A stretch of 64,000 nucleotides of DNA from Hygrophila difformis (Eukaryota; Streptophyta; Magnoliopsida; Lamiales; Acanthaceae), in the NCBI GenBank assembly GCA_030278955.1, contig JAOANR010000012.1:25847977-25911976 (forward strand). Reading direction: 5' to 3'. Shown piece by piece: positions 37,337 through 50,589 of this stretch. The position numbers were made by a program, and so were the translations under genes. The notes below the pieces were generated by a model. The model had not been told where the DNA came from and searched no databases. It saw only the letters and a list, made by a program, of their open reading frames with translations. Positions within the stretch are counted from its first letter, which is position 1. Every line of letters begins with the position of its first letter.

Positions 37337-39877
37337 CTAGCATTTTTTGCCCGCGCGTTGCGCACGGGCGTATTGCTTTCTTATTATGAATAGAACTAAT
37401 ATATATTTTTTTTAGTTGAATGAACAAAATAAATACGTAGAAGTATACAATTTGGAATTCATAGTCAATGATAATTTTAGAGATAATGGTTTAGAGTTTA
37501 GAGATATAAAGTTAAAAGTTAAGGAGGAATAGAGTTTATAATTTAACAATCAAATTTAGGATTTCATTGTTAAAATGAAACATATTTATTATAAATTAGT
37601 TATTTTAACATCCCATTATCCCTCGACCCTCCTCCCATTATGTGAATTTTCTTGAATGATATAACAATTTTCTAATAATTCAATTCCCTCTCCTATCCAC
37701 ATGATCTATTAAATAATTCGATTCCACAATACTAAAGCTAAATAAACTCGAAACTTAGCCTGCTTGGTTGAAAGTGGGAACCAAGTATTTTCTCAACCAA
37801 CTTATAGAGTTTTTGATACAACTTCTCCACCTGCCATCAACAAAACATTCATTATCACTCCTAAATGATACAATTTCATATCAGAAATGTTTTTAGTTGA
37901 TATTTAGTGAAAACAATCATCAGGACAACCAAAAATTCTGAACACAGGCTAATTCCTATCTCCACTCCAGGTAGAGCAATTCAAGTTATGCTTATAATAA
38001 TAGTATAGTTTTTGTAATAGTTAGTGAGAATTTTGTGTGAATGTCAATCATCAACTCTCCAAGGATAAAAGGAAAATCAATAATTACATTAATGAGATTT
38101 GGCACACACCTTATAAATCAACTCCTCAATTTGTTCATCGTGATCAATTGAATCTTTGGCCATTCAATCGACGGAACAACAGAAGTGAACACTAATGCAA
38201 TGCCTTTAGCTGTAAAAGAAATAGTCAATTTAGCATTTAAGAAAACTTTTTACCCATTTACTCCATTGGACCAAGCAATTGGTAAAGCTTAACATTTCTT
38301 TGTTCAAATTATGTTCCTGCAAGAGGGTGGTAGAAATTAGAATTACTACATTATCCAATATTTTATGTTTATATGCTCCAAGGAAACTCACTATTAACAT
38401 GTAGCTACTTTGTCGAGCATGGCTTCAATGGTGAAGCTGCATCTTTTGTAGAAAGTTCATCAAATTTTGAATATCCGTTCTACTCAATTCTTTGATTTTA
38501 TTATTCTGAATAAAATTAAGAGGTTGTTCTTTGGGGCATTAAATCAAATACAATGATAGGAATGCCAATATAATACCCTTAAGTGTAAAAATCGGGAGTA
38601 TGCATGCATAACCAGAATGAATTATCCAAGCAATCCACACAGCTCTTGAAGCGAGTCACTATTGGCATTGAAGTAAAGTTAGTAGAGAAAACCTCGGATC
38701 GTTTGGTGAGGCAGAGGATGAGAGGAACATAGAAAAGAACAGATGAATTTATTGATGTTTATTTATTTATTATTTTTTTTTGCTGATGACGTGTTTGATT
38801 ATATGGCATTACTCAGCAGCTATCAATCTACCCGCTTGTTTTAATAAGAGCATTTGATCTAAAAATGAGCGTATAATGATTGAACTTATATGAGGATATA
38901 AAATGAGAATATAATTTTTTTTTCTTTGAATTACATGAGATTCAAGTCTTTTGTTTATGTTTTCGATTTTTTTTCTTTTTTCTCTTTGCCCGCCTTCTCA
39001 GACTTGTTCACCAAAAAAAAGGCTTTTGCTTAAAATAGTGGTTGGAATGCATGTAACAAAAATTTAAAAGGGAAATAAATGAGAGAATAAGATGATTGAA
39101 GAAAAATTCAAAGACACAACCAAATGAACATAACATAAAATAAATTATTTTTAATCTTAAAAACCTAAATATAAATAGTTTCACTTTCATATCTAAAATA
39201 ATGAGCGTAAGTGGAAAACTTGATAAGTTTAGTATTGTATGTTTATATTTATGATAAATGTTCACTTTAGATTATTCTTTGTAAAAAATAAAATGGTTAA
39301 TATGTTTGATTGAAAGTTTATATTCACATGTTTTGTATCATGTTTGAACGTCATGATCACTTAAAAAAAATATTAGAGCTTTTGGATAAAAATATTGCTA
39401 CAATCCAAAACTAATTATGATTCCCACAAATCTTCACAATTATTTATACTAAAATACTTCTTATATCCTTTTACAATACAAATTATTTATATATAAAAAA
39501 TTTGTATAAAAATTTACTTTGAATTTCATATACATATATATTTATATTGAAATAAAATAAGGATTAAGGATATTATGTCTAAAAGTTAAACTATGATACG
39601 TGTTAGTCTTTTTTTTTCATTTTCTTTCTTTTCTTCTTAAGAAAGAAAGAAAAAATTATGTAGAATTTGGCTAAAATGGTATGGAATTTTTAAGTGATTA
39701 TTTATTTTATATTATCAATTTTTTTAATGTCAGTTTAATGTTTACACCATATTTTTAATGAAATATTTATATTTAAAATATGTCATTGATTAAAAATGTT
39801 TGAAATCTATTATTTTAAATTCCTTATATTGATATAGGATTCTATTTTAGACACATATTTTTAACCTAATTATATTT

Positions 39878-42800
39878 TGTAACATCCCGAATAATTAATT
39901 CATGGTTAAATTAATTTAATCATGATTAATTAACTAAGTTGGCTTAATTAATCAAATTGGTGCTTGATATATTATTTAAGTAGCCCAATGAGATAAATTA
40001 AGAGCCCAACTCATTAAATGATTAGTGGAAGAAGAAGCCCAATTTCCTAGTCCAAGACCAAAACATTTGATACAAGCCCATTAACCCCTTCTATTTAATG
40101 AATCGGGAGTTTGAGATTTGGGGACAATTCTCACCCTTTCTCTCGTCCCTTTCAAGAAGAAGAAATTGGGGATCTCATTCTCATTCTCCAATTGCTTTTT
40201 CCCGTCACTTGCAAGAAGAACAAATTGGGGTTTTGGAGCTTAAATCGGCAGCCATGGAGTGATGGAGCTACAAATCTTGAGTTCGATGAAGATTTCCCAG
40301 GTAAGGATTTGGAGTATTTCTTTCTTCTTCTTCCAGCTTCGCTCTTCCGTTCCTTCTTCTTTTCTGCCGATTGGAGCAACAACCGAGGGGGGTGGGGCTG
40401 CCGGAGTGAAGTCGGAGGGAGGAGATGAGATGGTGGAGCTCGCCGGGAGGCGAGCTGCTGCTCGGAAGAGCAGCGCGCAGATGCGCGCTGCTGTGCAGCG
40501 GCGTTCCGCCGCTGCTCCTGCTGACGGCCGCCGGCCTTTCGCCGGTGGCTGGGGGCTGCGCCGGAGCAGGAGGTGGCGCCGGAGTTGGAGGAGACGAGGA
40601 TGGCGAGGTGGTGGCGCCGCGGTGGCGCGACGCCGGAGGGGCAGCAGCAGCTGCTGCTGCTGCTGTGCAGCGGCGATTTCGCCGCTGCTGTTGGCGATCG
40701 CCGCCGGCGTGTCGCCGGCGGCCAGGTGGTGGTTGTGATGGTGTCGTGGTGGCGGTGATGTTGGCAGAGGTGGTGGTGGCCGACAGTCATGGTGCGGTGG
40801 ATTTGGGTGTTTTCTTATTTTGTGTTCTTGGTATTTTGGTTGATTTCTTTTTCTAAATTGTAGATTTGAGTATTAGAAATGCATTTTAATTATTGATTAT
40901 TGCTTAAATGATAAATTGTAGAAGTTACATGGTTTTGGGGATTAGATTGGTAAATTGATGAAATTGAGATTTGTGATAGATTGTGAATTTGGGGATTCTT
41001 GAGTTAATAAATTTGATCCTTATATGTCAATGTTGGATAAAGTATTGGTTGCCTAGTGGGTAAATTGGCTTGGTGAGCATGTTGTAATTGCTTAATTTTT
41101 CTTATGCATTCAAAATGTGTAACTTGAAGAGATTTTATTGTTTTTAAGTGTTCTATGAATAGGTTGAATACTTAGTGGAGTATAAAGATTTGAAAATCAA
41201 GTATTAAATGGAATTGTTTTAATTACTTGATAATGAGGAATATTGAACATGTTAACTTTGCTTGGTTATAATGTGACTTATGGGTTAAATGAATTTTTGA
41301 AAGAGGTTCTTTTGAATAGACATGTTGTGATATTAAATTGAGGATTGTTGGTGTTAATATTTCAAGTATGGTGTTGGTTTTAATTAAATTGGATATTTGG
41401 TTATGTTAAATAAATTGGGAAACCTTGTTAGTATTTTAATGTTGTGATACTTGAATGCTTGGAGAACTTGTAGTATATAGTGTGGCATGTTGGATTGAAT
41501 TATTCTTTATATTATTGATGTTGTTGGGTTATTCAATATTAATCAATTCTATGTTGATAAACATAGAATTGGAAGTGTTGGGTGGTTGATTTGGAGGGAT
41601 TATAAAAAGGGGATTGGAGGTGGTTGTTGGTGTTGGAGATAAGAGGAGATGATGAAATTGGTATTGTTAAATTATTTTAATTCTTATGATGATATTATTG
41701 TACAGGGAACGAGTGTGGACTTGTATTGAAGCCACGTGAAAGTTGAAGTTGTACAAAGGGAGCTTGAAGATTTATAATAAAGGCAAGGTTTAGAATAGCA
41801 AATTAGATCGGGGTTAGGAATAGACTAGTATAGTCTATGTTGCCTTAGTATTGGGAACTCTCGTGTGTACGGATTCCCTGCGTATAATGAGGATGCCTTA
41901 GAATTAGGCTAGAACTGCTTGCGAATATCTCACTAATTATTATGCTCATAACCTGGAACTTAGTTGCAATTAGAGAAGATCTACCATGCCTTAGTTTAGG
42001 ATGGAATCTTGCGTTGCTTCTATTTTGATGTTATGAGTTGAGTGCCGATACGTGGGACTTGGCACACCCCTGATTACACTTAACTCGAGATGAGTTGTTT
42101 ATTTTGTCATGACGCGTAATTTACGTATTGACATGTGATTGAATTGAATCTGAATATCTGTGATGATATGTGAATATCTGTGATGATATGAAATGCCACG
42201 ACGGTAGGATACGCTATGCTTACGAGTCGGTATCCGATTGGGCATAGTGGGGTCTCTACCCAGAAGCATTGATACTGAAAAATTATGCCACGACGGTAGG
42301 ACACGCTATGCTTACGAGTCGGTACCCGATTGGGCATAGTGGGGTCTCTACCCAGAAGCATTTTGGCTAGAAAGGGCTCATGACCCTTAGCCTGACCCGC
42401 TTGCCGTAAGCCACGATCTCAGCTGTTAGTGTCCGCGGCGGGGGCACTGTGGGTATATCTCTCGACCATTAAGGGGAGTGGACCCTTATATGGGAGGGAA
42501 TACCGACCATGGTACCTAGGTGCGCGCTAGACATGCTTATGTGCTGCATTTAGGGTAGATAGACATCTTAGGTCATAACATATCATCTCATCATCCATCA
42601 TTCATTTTATCTGCAGTGGTTGAAGCACCGGTATGGGACGGTGTGATGTTTACTTTCTGTATTTATTTTATGTCCTTAATTATTGTTATCATTATTGTTA
42701 TTATTATTGTTATTATTATTGTTATTATTATTTATATAGTATAGTGTTATCATTAGTGTGCCTCGTTTCCAGCTATATCTATTCCTTGCCAGTACGATGT

Positions 42801-43250
42801 ACTGACACCTTGTTGCGGTTATCTGTTTTATAGATCTTCCTACGGATGGCGCAGAACACGATGTTGGGGTACGGGTTGAGCGAACTAGCTAGGCTGCATC
42901 CATTATATTTATTGTTTAGAATAAATATTATATGCTCTTGCCTGGCCTTTGATGAAAATATATGTTATTCCTTAAATGTGAGCGGTTGTCACATATGATT
43001 TATTTATTGGTCATTCCTGGTATTGGATGTGCGACCATGTCATTATGTTATTTCAGGGCTTGTCGCCCGGATATGCCATGTATTGTTCCTGGGGTTATAT
43101 ACTGCTTTGTTGGCATTTAATTGAGTGTGATACAGGTTTGTATTTATACCTCGCTTCGTATTGACTATCTAAGCTGAGTGATCAACAGTTTAGAATAGTT
43201 AATACGGCGATGACGTCACGAAAATGGTTTTAAATTTTCGGGGCGTTACA
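39878..43250 (+). mobile_element. Solo LTR 1, chromovirus-like Gypsy
   Basis: 3373 bp from TGTAACATCCCG to CGGGGCGTTACA, flanked by TATTT on both sides (39873-39877 and 43251-43255). No primer site, polypurine tract or coding region is inside, so it is best read as a solo LTR. It has a GC-rich block (40390-40790), a donor-like CCCAG/GTAAGG near 40301, a 92-bp-period repeat (42194-42361) and a branch-point/acceptor at 42802-42833. Short ORFs in the GC block are low complexity. Orientation is inferred from the splice-like signals. Confidence 0.85.
42194..42361 (+). repeat. Two-copy 76-bp repeat in solo LTR 1
   Basis: Copies at 42194-42269 and 42286-42361 begin TGCCACGACGGTAGGA and end CCCAGAAGCAT, with few differences. 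A 20-bp unit is also doubled just upstream (42152-42192). Confidence 0.9.
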
Positions 43251-43856
43251 TATTTATTTATTAATATTATAATATGTTAATATTTCTTAAATACTCCTAT
43301 ACTATTATATATTTGATCAAAGAATTAATATTATATAGTTTTATGTTCATAAATATTTGATATGATAAATATATTTACTATAATTTAAAAACATATATTT
43401 ACTTCATTTATACTGTTTAATTCAATATTAAGCTAGGTAAAAAAATTGGGATATAAAATTTATTAAATTTTTATAGTTCACAACATTTCTTAAATTTAGT
43501 TATTCAATATATTTTGAATGAAATACTTTTTAAAAAAATATCATAATTATATTCCTTTTATTGATACAGGATTATATATTTTATACAGACTCAGTTTCAA
43601 GCAATTCACTCTTCTTAGTGAATCGAGTCTTAGTCCCCTTTCAAGAGTAGCTGACGACTTTCGTTTTCCCCTTACGCCGTAAAGGGGGTAAATTTTTAAT
43701 CTAACTAAATTTATTTAATTATATTAAAATATTATTTTTTATAAAATTATATGTATAAGAAAAGTATACATAAAAAAATAATTTATATTATATGTATCAG
43801 AAAATAATTTATATTATATGTATCAATATTATTTGATACAATATTATTCAATATTT
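43251..43856. other. Helitron DNA between the two solo LTRs
   Basis: AT-rich sequence with no gene. A less AT-rich patch at 43588-43692 contains small inverted repeats (TTCACT-AGTGAA, CCCCTTAC-GTAAAGGGG); its origin is unknown. Confidence 0.3.
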
Positions 43857-46792
43857 GTAATACCCGAGAATTTTGTAACATAAATAAATAAATACAATAT
43901 ATAAATAAATTAAATAATTTAAAGATAAAATGAGAAATGGAATTTAATTCCAAGAGATGAAATGAGAAATGAAATTTAATTCAAGAAGGAATTAAATATC
44001 CAAGAACCCGTGAAGTCGAAAATAATTTAATTAAATAAATTATTGCACGGGAGCCAAAAGACGACGAATTAGAAGCCGACGAACCCAAACGCGACGGACT
44101 CAAGATTTCGAATACGGGATTAATTCGAAACGAGATAAATTTAAGATAAGAATTTATAATCCAAGGATGACCCGAAAAATCGAGCCCGAAAAGGTATGTG
44201 GATAGAAACCCGAAAGAGAGGAGAAAAGGCCCGACGGGATCGCACGGCCCAGTCCGAACGCACGGCCCAGACCAGGCCGCGCGCCCGCCGCGCGCCCGTT
44301 GGCCTAGCACCGCGCCACCACAGAGGCAGCTGCACACTTGCACGTTTTGGCGATTTCTTGCCTTATTTTCGACCTCCGACTATGGAAACTCAATCACGAA
44401 TGGGGGAAAGGTATTATGGACGAAATTTGGTTGATCCTTATATACCAATATTCAGATCCTAACCCTTTAATTCATTCCTCAACACCCCATATTCTCTCTA
44501 TTGTTCTCCCAAAACCGAAAACCCCAAAATCCCTTGTGTTCTTGAGTTCCCGACGAGCAACCGGAGCAAGAGGGCGTTGGAGAAGAGAGGTCAGACCCTT
44601 TAGGACGTGGGTAAGTGTTTCTTAAGTTTTCCTACACATTTTCAAACCCGAAAATTCGATCTAACACTAGATTTCTTCTTTCGAGTCGAATTCGTGGCCA
44701 AAGTCGGAAGCTTCGCGTTGAGGAGATCCGTTCGTAGCCATCCGTAGATTCCGGACGAACCAAGGGCTGTTTAGAACTCATATTATGTAAGTTAATTCTT
44801 ACATACGGTTTTTGGTGGCTAAAATTTAACCCGAACATGAGATCTAACGGAAAACTCGATGAAATCTGTCAACAAAAGATTCACACGCGCGCAGTGTTCT
44901 TGGAGGAATTTTTCGAACCCTTAAAAGTCTTCAAACGAGAAAACTCAAAACATAAAAAGTGTTCCTAAGACATAGATATACATGCTGTAAAATTTTCATA
45001 ATTTTTCGTGAAAGTTTGATGCCCGAAAACCGAGTCTGAACACCTCTGAAATTATTTTCGCACTTAGAACTTGGCAGATTTCACTCTCGATCTTGTTAGC
45101 CATTTTGACCTTGGATCTAGGCCGAATTAGGACTTGTGCAAAACATGCAATTTGTAGATCTATGAGTATTGAATACCCCTGTAAAATTTCATGCATTTTC
45201 ATTAAGATTTGCTACCCCAAACCGCGTCGAACATATTCTGTTGCGCGTGAACTTTTCGAAAACTGAGACAGATTATATGATCGAACTTGATGTGCATATT
45301 TCTATCACTTGTGATCAAAACTAATCTTTGGTATAAACATAAAAGTTGTAGATAAATGTCTTGTCAACATGCCTGTAAAATTTCGTGCATTTTCATTAAA
45401 GTTTGTATAGTCAAAACCCGTGTTGAATACACTGTGTCCAAGAAGGAAAAATCGACAGATTTTTAAACCAAACTTAGTGGATTAATCTGACTTAATCCAT
45501 GATGAATTTGCATAATTTGCCTCTAATAAAACTTGTTTATTTTGGTGTCTTTTAAGTGCCTGTAAAATTTCATAAATTTTGGAGGTCGCTTGCTATGTTA
45601 AAAACTCTTGTGAAAATCAGTGCTCTGTGTAGACAATTATGGCAGATTTTGGCTTGTGTAAAGATTGTAGAATTTCACCCGTTTCCTCACATAATTTTGG
45701 AAAACTTAAAACACGAAAGTTGTTCATTAGCGTGTTTTCGATCTACTGTAGAAAATTCAAGTCGATTGCCTTTGAAATAAATTTTTAAACTGAGATGGCG
45801 TAAACTGTGGAAATGGCTTGGTTGAAATGTTGAAAAACTCGTCTTTGAGAAACACATGATTTGCGAGATATGTCTAAACAAATAAAAACATTTTTTTAAA
45901 TTATTCTGAAACTTTGGTGAATTGTGACCAAGTTAGATATTATCAATATTGACTATGTGGCTTGTGGACATAAGGGCCCAAGCGTATGTCTAGCGGACGT
46001 AAGAGCCCTAGCGCGATATTGATTATGTGACTTGTGGACATAAGGGCCCAAGCGTATGACTAGCGGACGTAAGGGCCCTAGTGAAATATTGACCATGAGG
46101 CTAGTGGACATAAGAGCCTTAGCGAATGGTGATCTATAAAGGAAACGAAACGAGAAATTTATACGAGATTTAATTAAATCCTTGCTAGATTGTGTTTTGG
46201 CTTATATCAATTTATTTAATCGCCTTGCAAGTTATATGTGATTATTTCGTATGCATACCCTTGATCTTTACAATTAAATTCCATTATCTTGACGAGTTAA
46301 TTTATATAGTGCCTGCGAACATGCTAAATGTAAGTCAATTCTTTCTTAAATAATTAAAGGCTTTGAAACCCCATTATTGTATGCTAGGGGTTAACTTACT
46401 CAGCATGTTTATGCTGACAAACCGTTGCTCTCTTTTTCTTTTCAGAGTATGAGGCTTACACATGAGCATAGCATGCATTGGGATTTGGGAACGTTTACTC
46501 TCGTTTTTATACATGACTTGCATAACGGGCCTGTATAACCCGTGTTTTGGTCGTGTTGGCCCTATTTATATTTCCGCTGCTATATCTATATTTAAATATT
46601 ACTTTCCGCTGCAACTTAGATAATACTATGTAATGATTTTTGTTATATATTTATAAATGGGCTATTTGAAATGTTTTAAATTCTGAAAAACCATAGCCTT
46701 GCATCTCTCTAACAAGCTCGGAGAAACCGCGTCTTGCTAGGGAGGTGTGGCGGTGACATCCCGGTCTGGGTTATCAAATCCGGGGTGTTACA
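43857..46792 (+). mobile_element. Solo LTR 2, chromovirus-like Gypsy
   Basis: 2936 bp from TGTAATACCCGAG to CCGGGGTGTTACA, flanked by ATATT (43852-43856 and 46793-46797). A TATA box (TTATATACC) near 44437 precedes a pyrimidine-rich leader. A donor GG/GTAAGT at 44611 and acceptor TTTTCAG at 46445 bracket a predicted intron holding a 70-bp repeat. The last 150 bp closely match the end of the element at 59749-63232. Confidence 0.88.
45948..46125 (+). repeat. ~70-bp tandem repeat in solo LTR 2
   Basis: About 2.5 units carrying the phrase GTGGACATAAGGGCCCAAGC alternating with AGCGGACGTAAGRGCCCTAG. Confidence 0.88.
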
Positions 46793-47628
46793 ATATTATA
46801 TATAGGTCACCAAAAAAATAATTTATATATATGAAGTATGTATCAAAAAAGTTGTTATATTAATAGATAGATTTATATATGCAATCAAAATAATTTATAT
46901 AAAAAGAATTATATCTTTTAAAATATACATGAAGATTTTCACACGAATTTGTTATATTAATAGATTGATTTGTTTTCTAAACTTAGATATTGGTGACGTG
47001 GTCGATGACATGGCATTACTGGGCAATTACTCAGCATCTATGTGTCTTTGCAAGAGCCGTTGATTTAAAAATGAGTCCATAATGACTGATTAACCCCTGA
47101 AAATTAAGAAGGATAGATTAATTTTAATAAGGACAAAAGAGTCTGCACATACCAAAAAGTATTCAGGATTTATTATATAGATTCGCAGTGTATATATCGA
47201 ATTTATATTAAAAGATACATTAATGAATATATGGAAAATATTTATATACATTAATTAATGTATATATAGCTATGTTTTCACAAAAATATGCCACTTTTCC
47301 TAAAAGTAATATACAATTATATAGTTGCTAATAGTTAAAAAGAATATATTTTATAATTACATCATTCATTTGTATATAAATATATACTAAATAATATAAA
47401 TTTTATATATGTTTTATTATATAAAACCTAATACAAAACAATTATAATTATTAATTGGATTGTGAAAATTTAAAATCTATGGATAAATTGGTTTGGAGTA
47501 AATTAATTATTTTTGTAAAGTATATTATGAATAAAAGATCAGATATATAAAGAGTTATTGGGGTGCGAATAGATCCATGAATAAATAAAGAATGAAAATT
47601 TAATTTTTTTAATATATTTTTTAAGAAT

Positions 47629-47924
47629 TACTCTCTCTGTTTTATAATAAGTGTAACAATATAAAATGACATGGGATCTAGGTAAGTTAATAAAATTGAT
47701 TTAGTTGAAATTCAATAATTAATTAAATAGAATAAGATGAGTCACATTTGACTTTATTCCTTTCGAGTTTTGTTTTAATGAATATCAAAAAATTATTAAT
47801 TTAAGTATAATTAGTAAAAATTATTAACATTCAAAACATTCCAAATATGTAACGTAACACCTATTTCCAAACACCCAAAAAAGGAAAGTGTAACACTTAA
47901 AAAAGGTAAAAAATGGAGGAAGCA
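47629..47924. mobile_element. Stowaway-like MITE (second family), intact copy
   Basis: About 296 bp with TACTCTCTCTGT at the left and degenerate GGAGGAAGCA at the right. Its interior is the reverse complement of the element at 13618-14181 without the nested insertion. Confidence 0.78.
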
Positions 47925-47989
47925 ATTTATTAATCTATATTTTAACAGATTTACAATTGACGAAAAAATAAATATAAATCTAGCTTTCT

Positions 47990-49596
47990 TAAAAATTGAA
48001 AGGATAATTGTTGCAAATTCTATAAGTTTGAAAATTTTATCTGGAATGCCGTACTGAATAAAGTTTTAACGTCTGAAACAGATAATCTATTGATACTAGA
48101 AGAGATATATTATGATAAGGAAGAAATGAAGACGGATCATGCTAAGTTATTACATTTGTTGATTGATGAGCAGAAGAATGTTTATAATAAAATAATATAT
48201 GTAGTTGATAGTGATGGGGGTTGATAATTTATCTAGAAAATACTATGTTTTAGCCCTTAATAGGAGATGTGATATTATGTTGCCTGTAGCATCAAGTGGA
48301 ATAGCACACCTACTTCTTCCAGGAGGTAGGACTACAGATTCTAGATATGATATTCCACTAGATTGTGACGAAAATTCTACCTGCAAAAAATTACCCCAAA
48401 AAATATTTAACATCTCTTCTCATTAAAACAAAGCTCAATATTTGGAATGAAATTTTTGATTGGTAGAAGCCCGTCTGAATTAACCAAATTCTCCATTCGT
48501 TTTTTGAGGAAAAAATTCATACTCGCAGTTTGTTTTACTATGACTATAAGGAAAAAAAAAGTTAATACCAATCTTTAAAGAATATTTGATTCTATCTTGA
48601 AAAATCAGTTTTTACCCGTATCAGTGATTTGTTGCAATATCTTGTGTCACTGGAAAGAGATGACTCAAAGTATTAATGAGGTATATAATTAATAAGATTA
48701 ACTCAAGATACAATAAGAAATGTTGTTTACAATAAAAATTATATATGACAGAAATTTGCACAATGAATACTTTAGGTAGGTGATGGAAATTGGTAAAGTT
48801 GGTATTGATATTGGAGATGTACAATTAGATGTGATATTTCTAGATGATAATTTTATAAACTCTTCGGGAGATCTTATAGTGGCAATTGTTGAGAGACTTA
48901 TATAAATATAAAGTGCACTACTTCATATGCAAACATTGTTACTATATATTAACCCCTACCAATTAGATCGTTGATACGATCAATAATTACGTCATGGAAC
49001 GTATGTTTGCAAATGAAAAATACATATATATCAGTTCTAACAATATTTGTCAAGACGATGAAAACATGGCAATGAATTATTTTCACTGGAATATCTAAGT
49101 ACGATCAATTATTTGGTCTACCAAATCATGAAATATAGTTGAATGATGGCTGCATAGTCATATTTCTTAGGAATATAGATCCATCAAATAAATTATGCAA
49201 TGGAAATAAGTTGATAGTAACCAAGATGCAGAACCATATAATTAAGGTTAAATTAATTTTATGGAAACCATGAAAGTAGAAAATTCTTGATTGGTAGAGC
49301 CTATTTGATTTTACCAAATTTCTCATTTGATTTCAGAAAATTATCACTCGCAGTTTGTTTTGCTATGATTATAAACAAAATTCAATGTAAACATTTAAAA
49401 AATGTTGGACTTTATCTTCCAAAACCAATTTTTAGCAGTTATGTTACAATATTTCGTGTCACAAGCAAAATGTGACTCAAAGTATTAATATGCAATTAAG
49501 AATGACTAACTTAAGATATCACAAGAAATGTTATTTACAATGAAGTTTATATATGACGGAAAAATTGCAAAATAGATATTTGATGTAAGTGACAGT
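47990..49596 (+). pseudogene. Helitron PIF1-type helicase relic, partly duplicated
   Basis: Translations in shifting frames show helicase pieces in order: EQKNVYNKI near 48170, CDIMLPVASSGIAHLLLPGG at 48262-48320 and IPLDCDENSTCKK near 48350. Later pieces are IDPSNKLCNGNKLIVTK near 49170 and AMIINKIQ followed by LKNVGLYLPKP near 49350-49430, ending FRVTSK. These are motifs of the DNA helicase domain of Helitron transposases. Many stops and shifts make it non-functional. A segment of roughly 0.8 kb is present twice (48440-48990, and 49240-49596 plus 63793-64000). The second copy is split by the Gypsy element. Confidence 0.82.
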
Positions 49597-50523
49597 TGTA
49601 AACACGTGAAATTTATTCGCCACTAAAAATGCGACACGTGCAAATTTAAATATTAATTTAATTAATTTTAGGCATTTTAAATAAATTAAATGCTTGAAAT
49701 AATTATTAATATTTATTGGGCCATTTGGATCCATCAAGCCAAATGGATTTAATTGGGCCAATGTGGACAAGTCCAAATGAAAGACCCACAAGCCCCATGA
49801 CTCAATAATGGATGCTCGAAGCAGGCCAGCCCATGAGAATTAATCAATGTGCTTAAGTCCAAATGAAAGACCCACAAGCCCTATGATCCAATGGACACTT
49901 GAAGCAGGCCAGTCCATGGAATGCAGTCAATGTGAACAAGCCCAGATGAAAGGCCCACATGACCCGATAAAAACGTGGATTGGACCAATCCATCGATTGG
50001 CCCATCACCCACAATCCCTAGGGTTTTCCCTCTATAAATAGAGGTGTCCCTTGCACACATTGGGACGACTACTTCACTTCCGGAAGTCTCCATACACTAC
50101 TCACTCTCAAGACTCATATACTTGAGATTCTACAGCAACAAAATGCTGCAGAAATATTAAAGAGGCGAAGAAAAATCAAATACACTTCTGCAACCTCTAA
50201 ACAATCATACTCTGAGACTCATACACTCAGACACATAGAGAGACGACTCATACACGTCTACTCATTCTCAAGACTCATACACTTGAGATCCTATAGCAAC
50301 AAAACGCTGTAGAAATTCCGAGAAGCCGGAGAAGAAGCATAAAAGCATCTCGACGTCTTCAAAGTTGGAGAAATCAAAGGAGTACCAGAAGTCAAACCCA
50401 TATTGTTTGATTTTCTATATATTCTTTGATATTAAAATTTCTCTGTAATTTGTAGACGATTTTATTGTGAAATTAATAAAAGTATTTTGCAGTTGCTGTC
50501 TACGCATTTTTTTTGCACCTACA
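49597..50523 (+). repeat. Gypsy 5' LTR
   Basis: It runs TGTAAACACGTG to CACCTACA. A TATA box TATAAATA at 50033-50040 puts the RNA start near 50065. Downstream, the leader contains six hairpins (50105-50312). Confidence 0.93.
50105..50312 (+). other. Array of six leader hairpins with two shared loops
   Basis: Four stem-loops share the loop ACTCATAYA. They are TCTCAAG/CTTGAGA (50105-50127), TCTGAG/CTCAGA (50211-50231), AGACG/CGTCT (50241-50259) and TCTCAAG/CTTGAGA (50266-50288). Two others share loop AACAAAAY on a CTACAGC-type stem (50130-50151 and 50291-50312). Stem sequences vary while pairing is kept. The array follows the predicted RNA start by about 40 nt and precedes the primer site by about 215 nt. 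It is repeated in the 3' LTR from 63366. Confidence 0.8.
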
Positions 50524-50526
50524 GAT

Positions 50527-50546
50527 TTTGGCACGCCCAGTGGGAC
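50527..50546 (+). other. Gypsy primer-binding site candidate (not Met-tRNA)
   Basis: TTTGGCACGCCCAGTGGGAC lies three bases after the 5' LTR. It resembles the TGGCRC-type primer sites of Tat-like elements; the tRNA was not identified. Confidence 0.65.
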
Positions 50547-50589
50547 TCTTCTGCCTTTCATCTCCTCCAGACGTCGTCAATGAAATCCA

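Larger units (their letters stand above)
37337..47181 (-). mobile_element. Helitron with both termini, host of two solo LTRs
   Basis: In minus sense it begins TCTATATAATAAATCC (5' end at 47181). It ends with an 8-bp hairpin GCCCGTGC-GCAAC-GCGCGGGC (one G-T pair), eight bases, then CTAG (37337-37340). The flanks are A (37336) and T (47182), the A|T site that Helitrons use. The 9.8-kb span includes two later LTR insertions (39878-43250 and 43857-46792). About 3.5 kb of Helitron proper remains, without Rep or helicase, so it is non-autonomous. Confidence 0.85.

Noticed and set aside
40152..40856. Long ORFs in solo LTR 1
   Set aside because: Low-complexity translation of a GC-rich block on both strands, with no recognisable domain.
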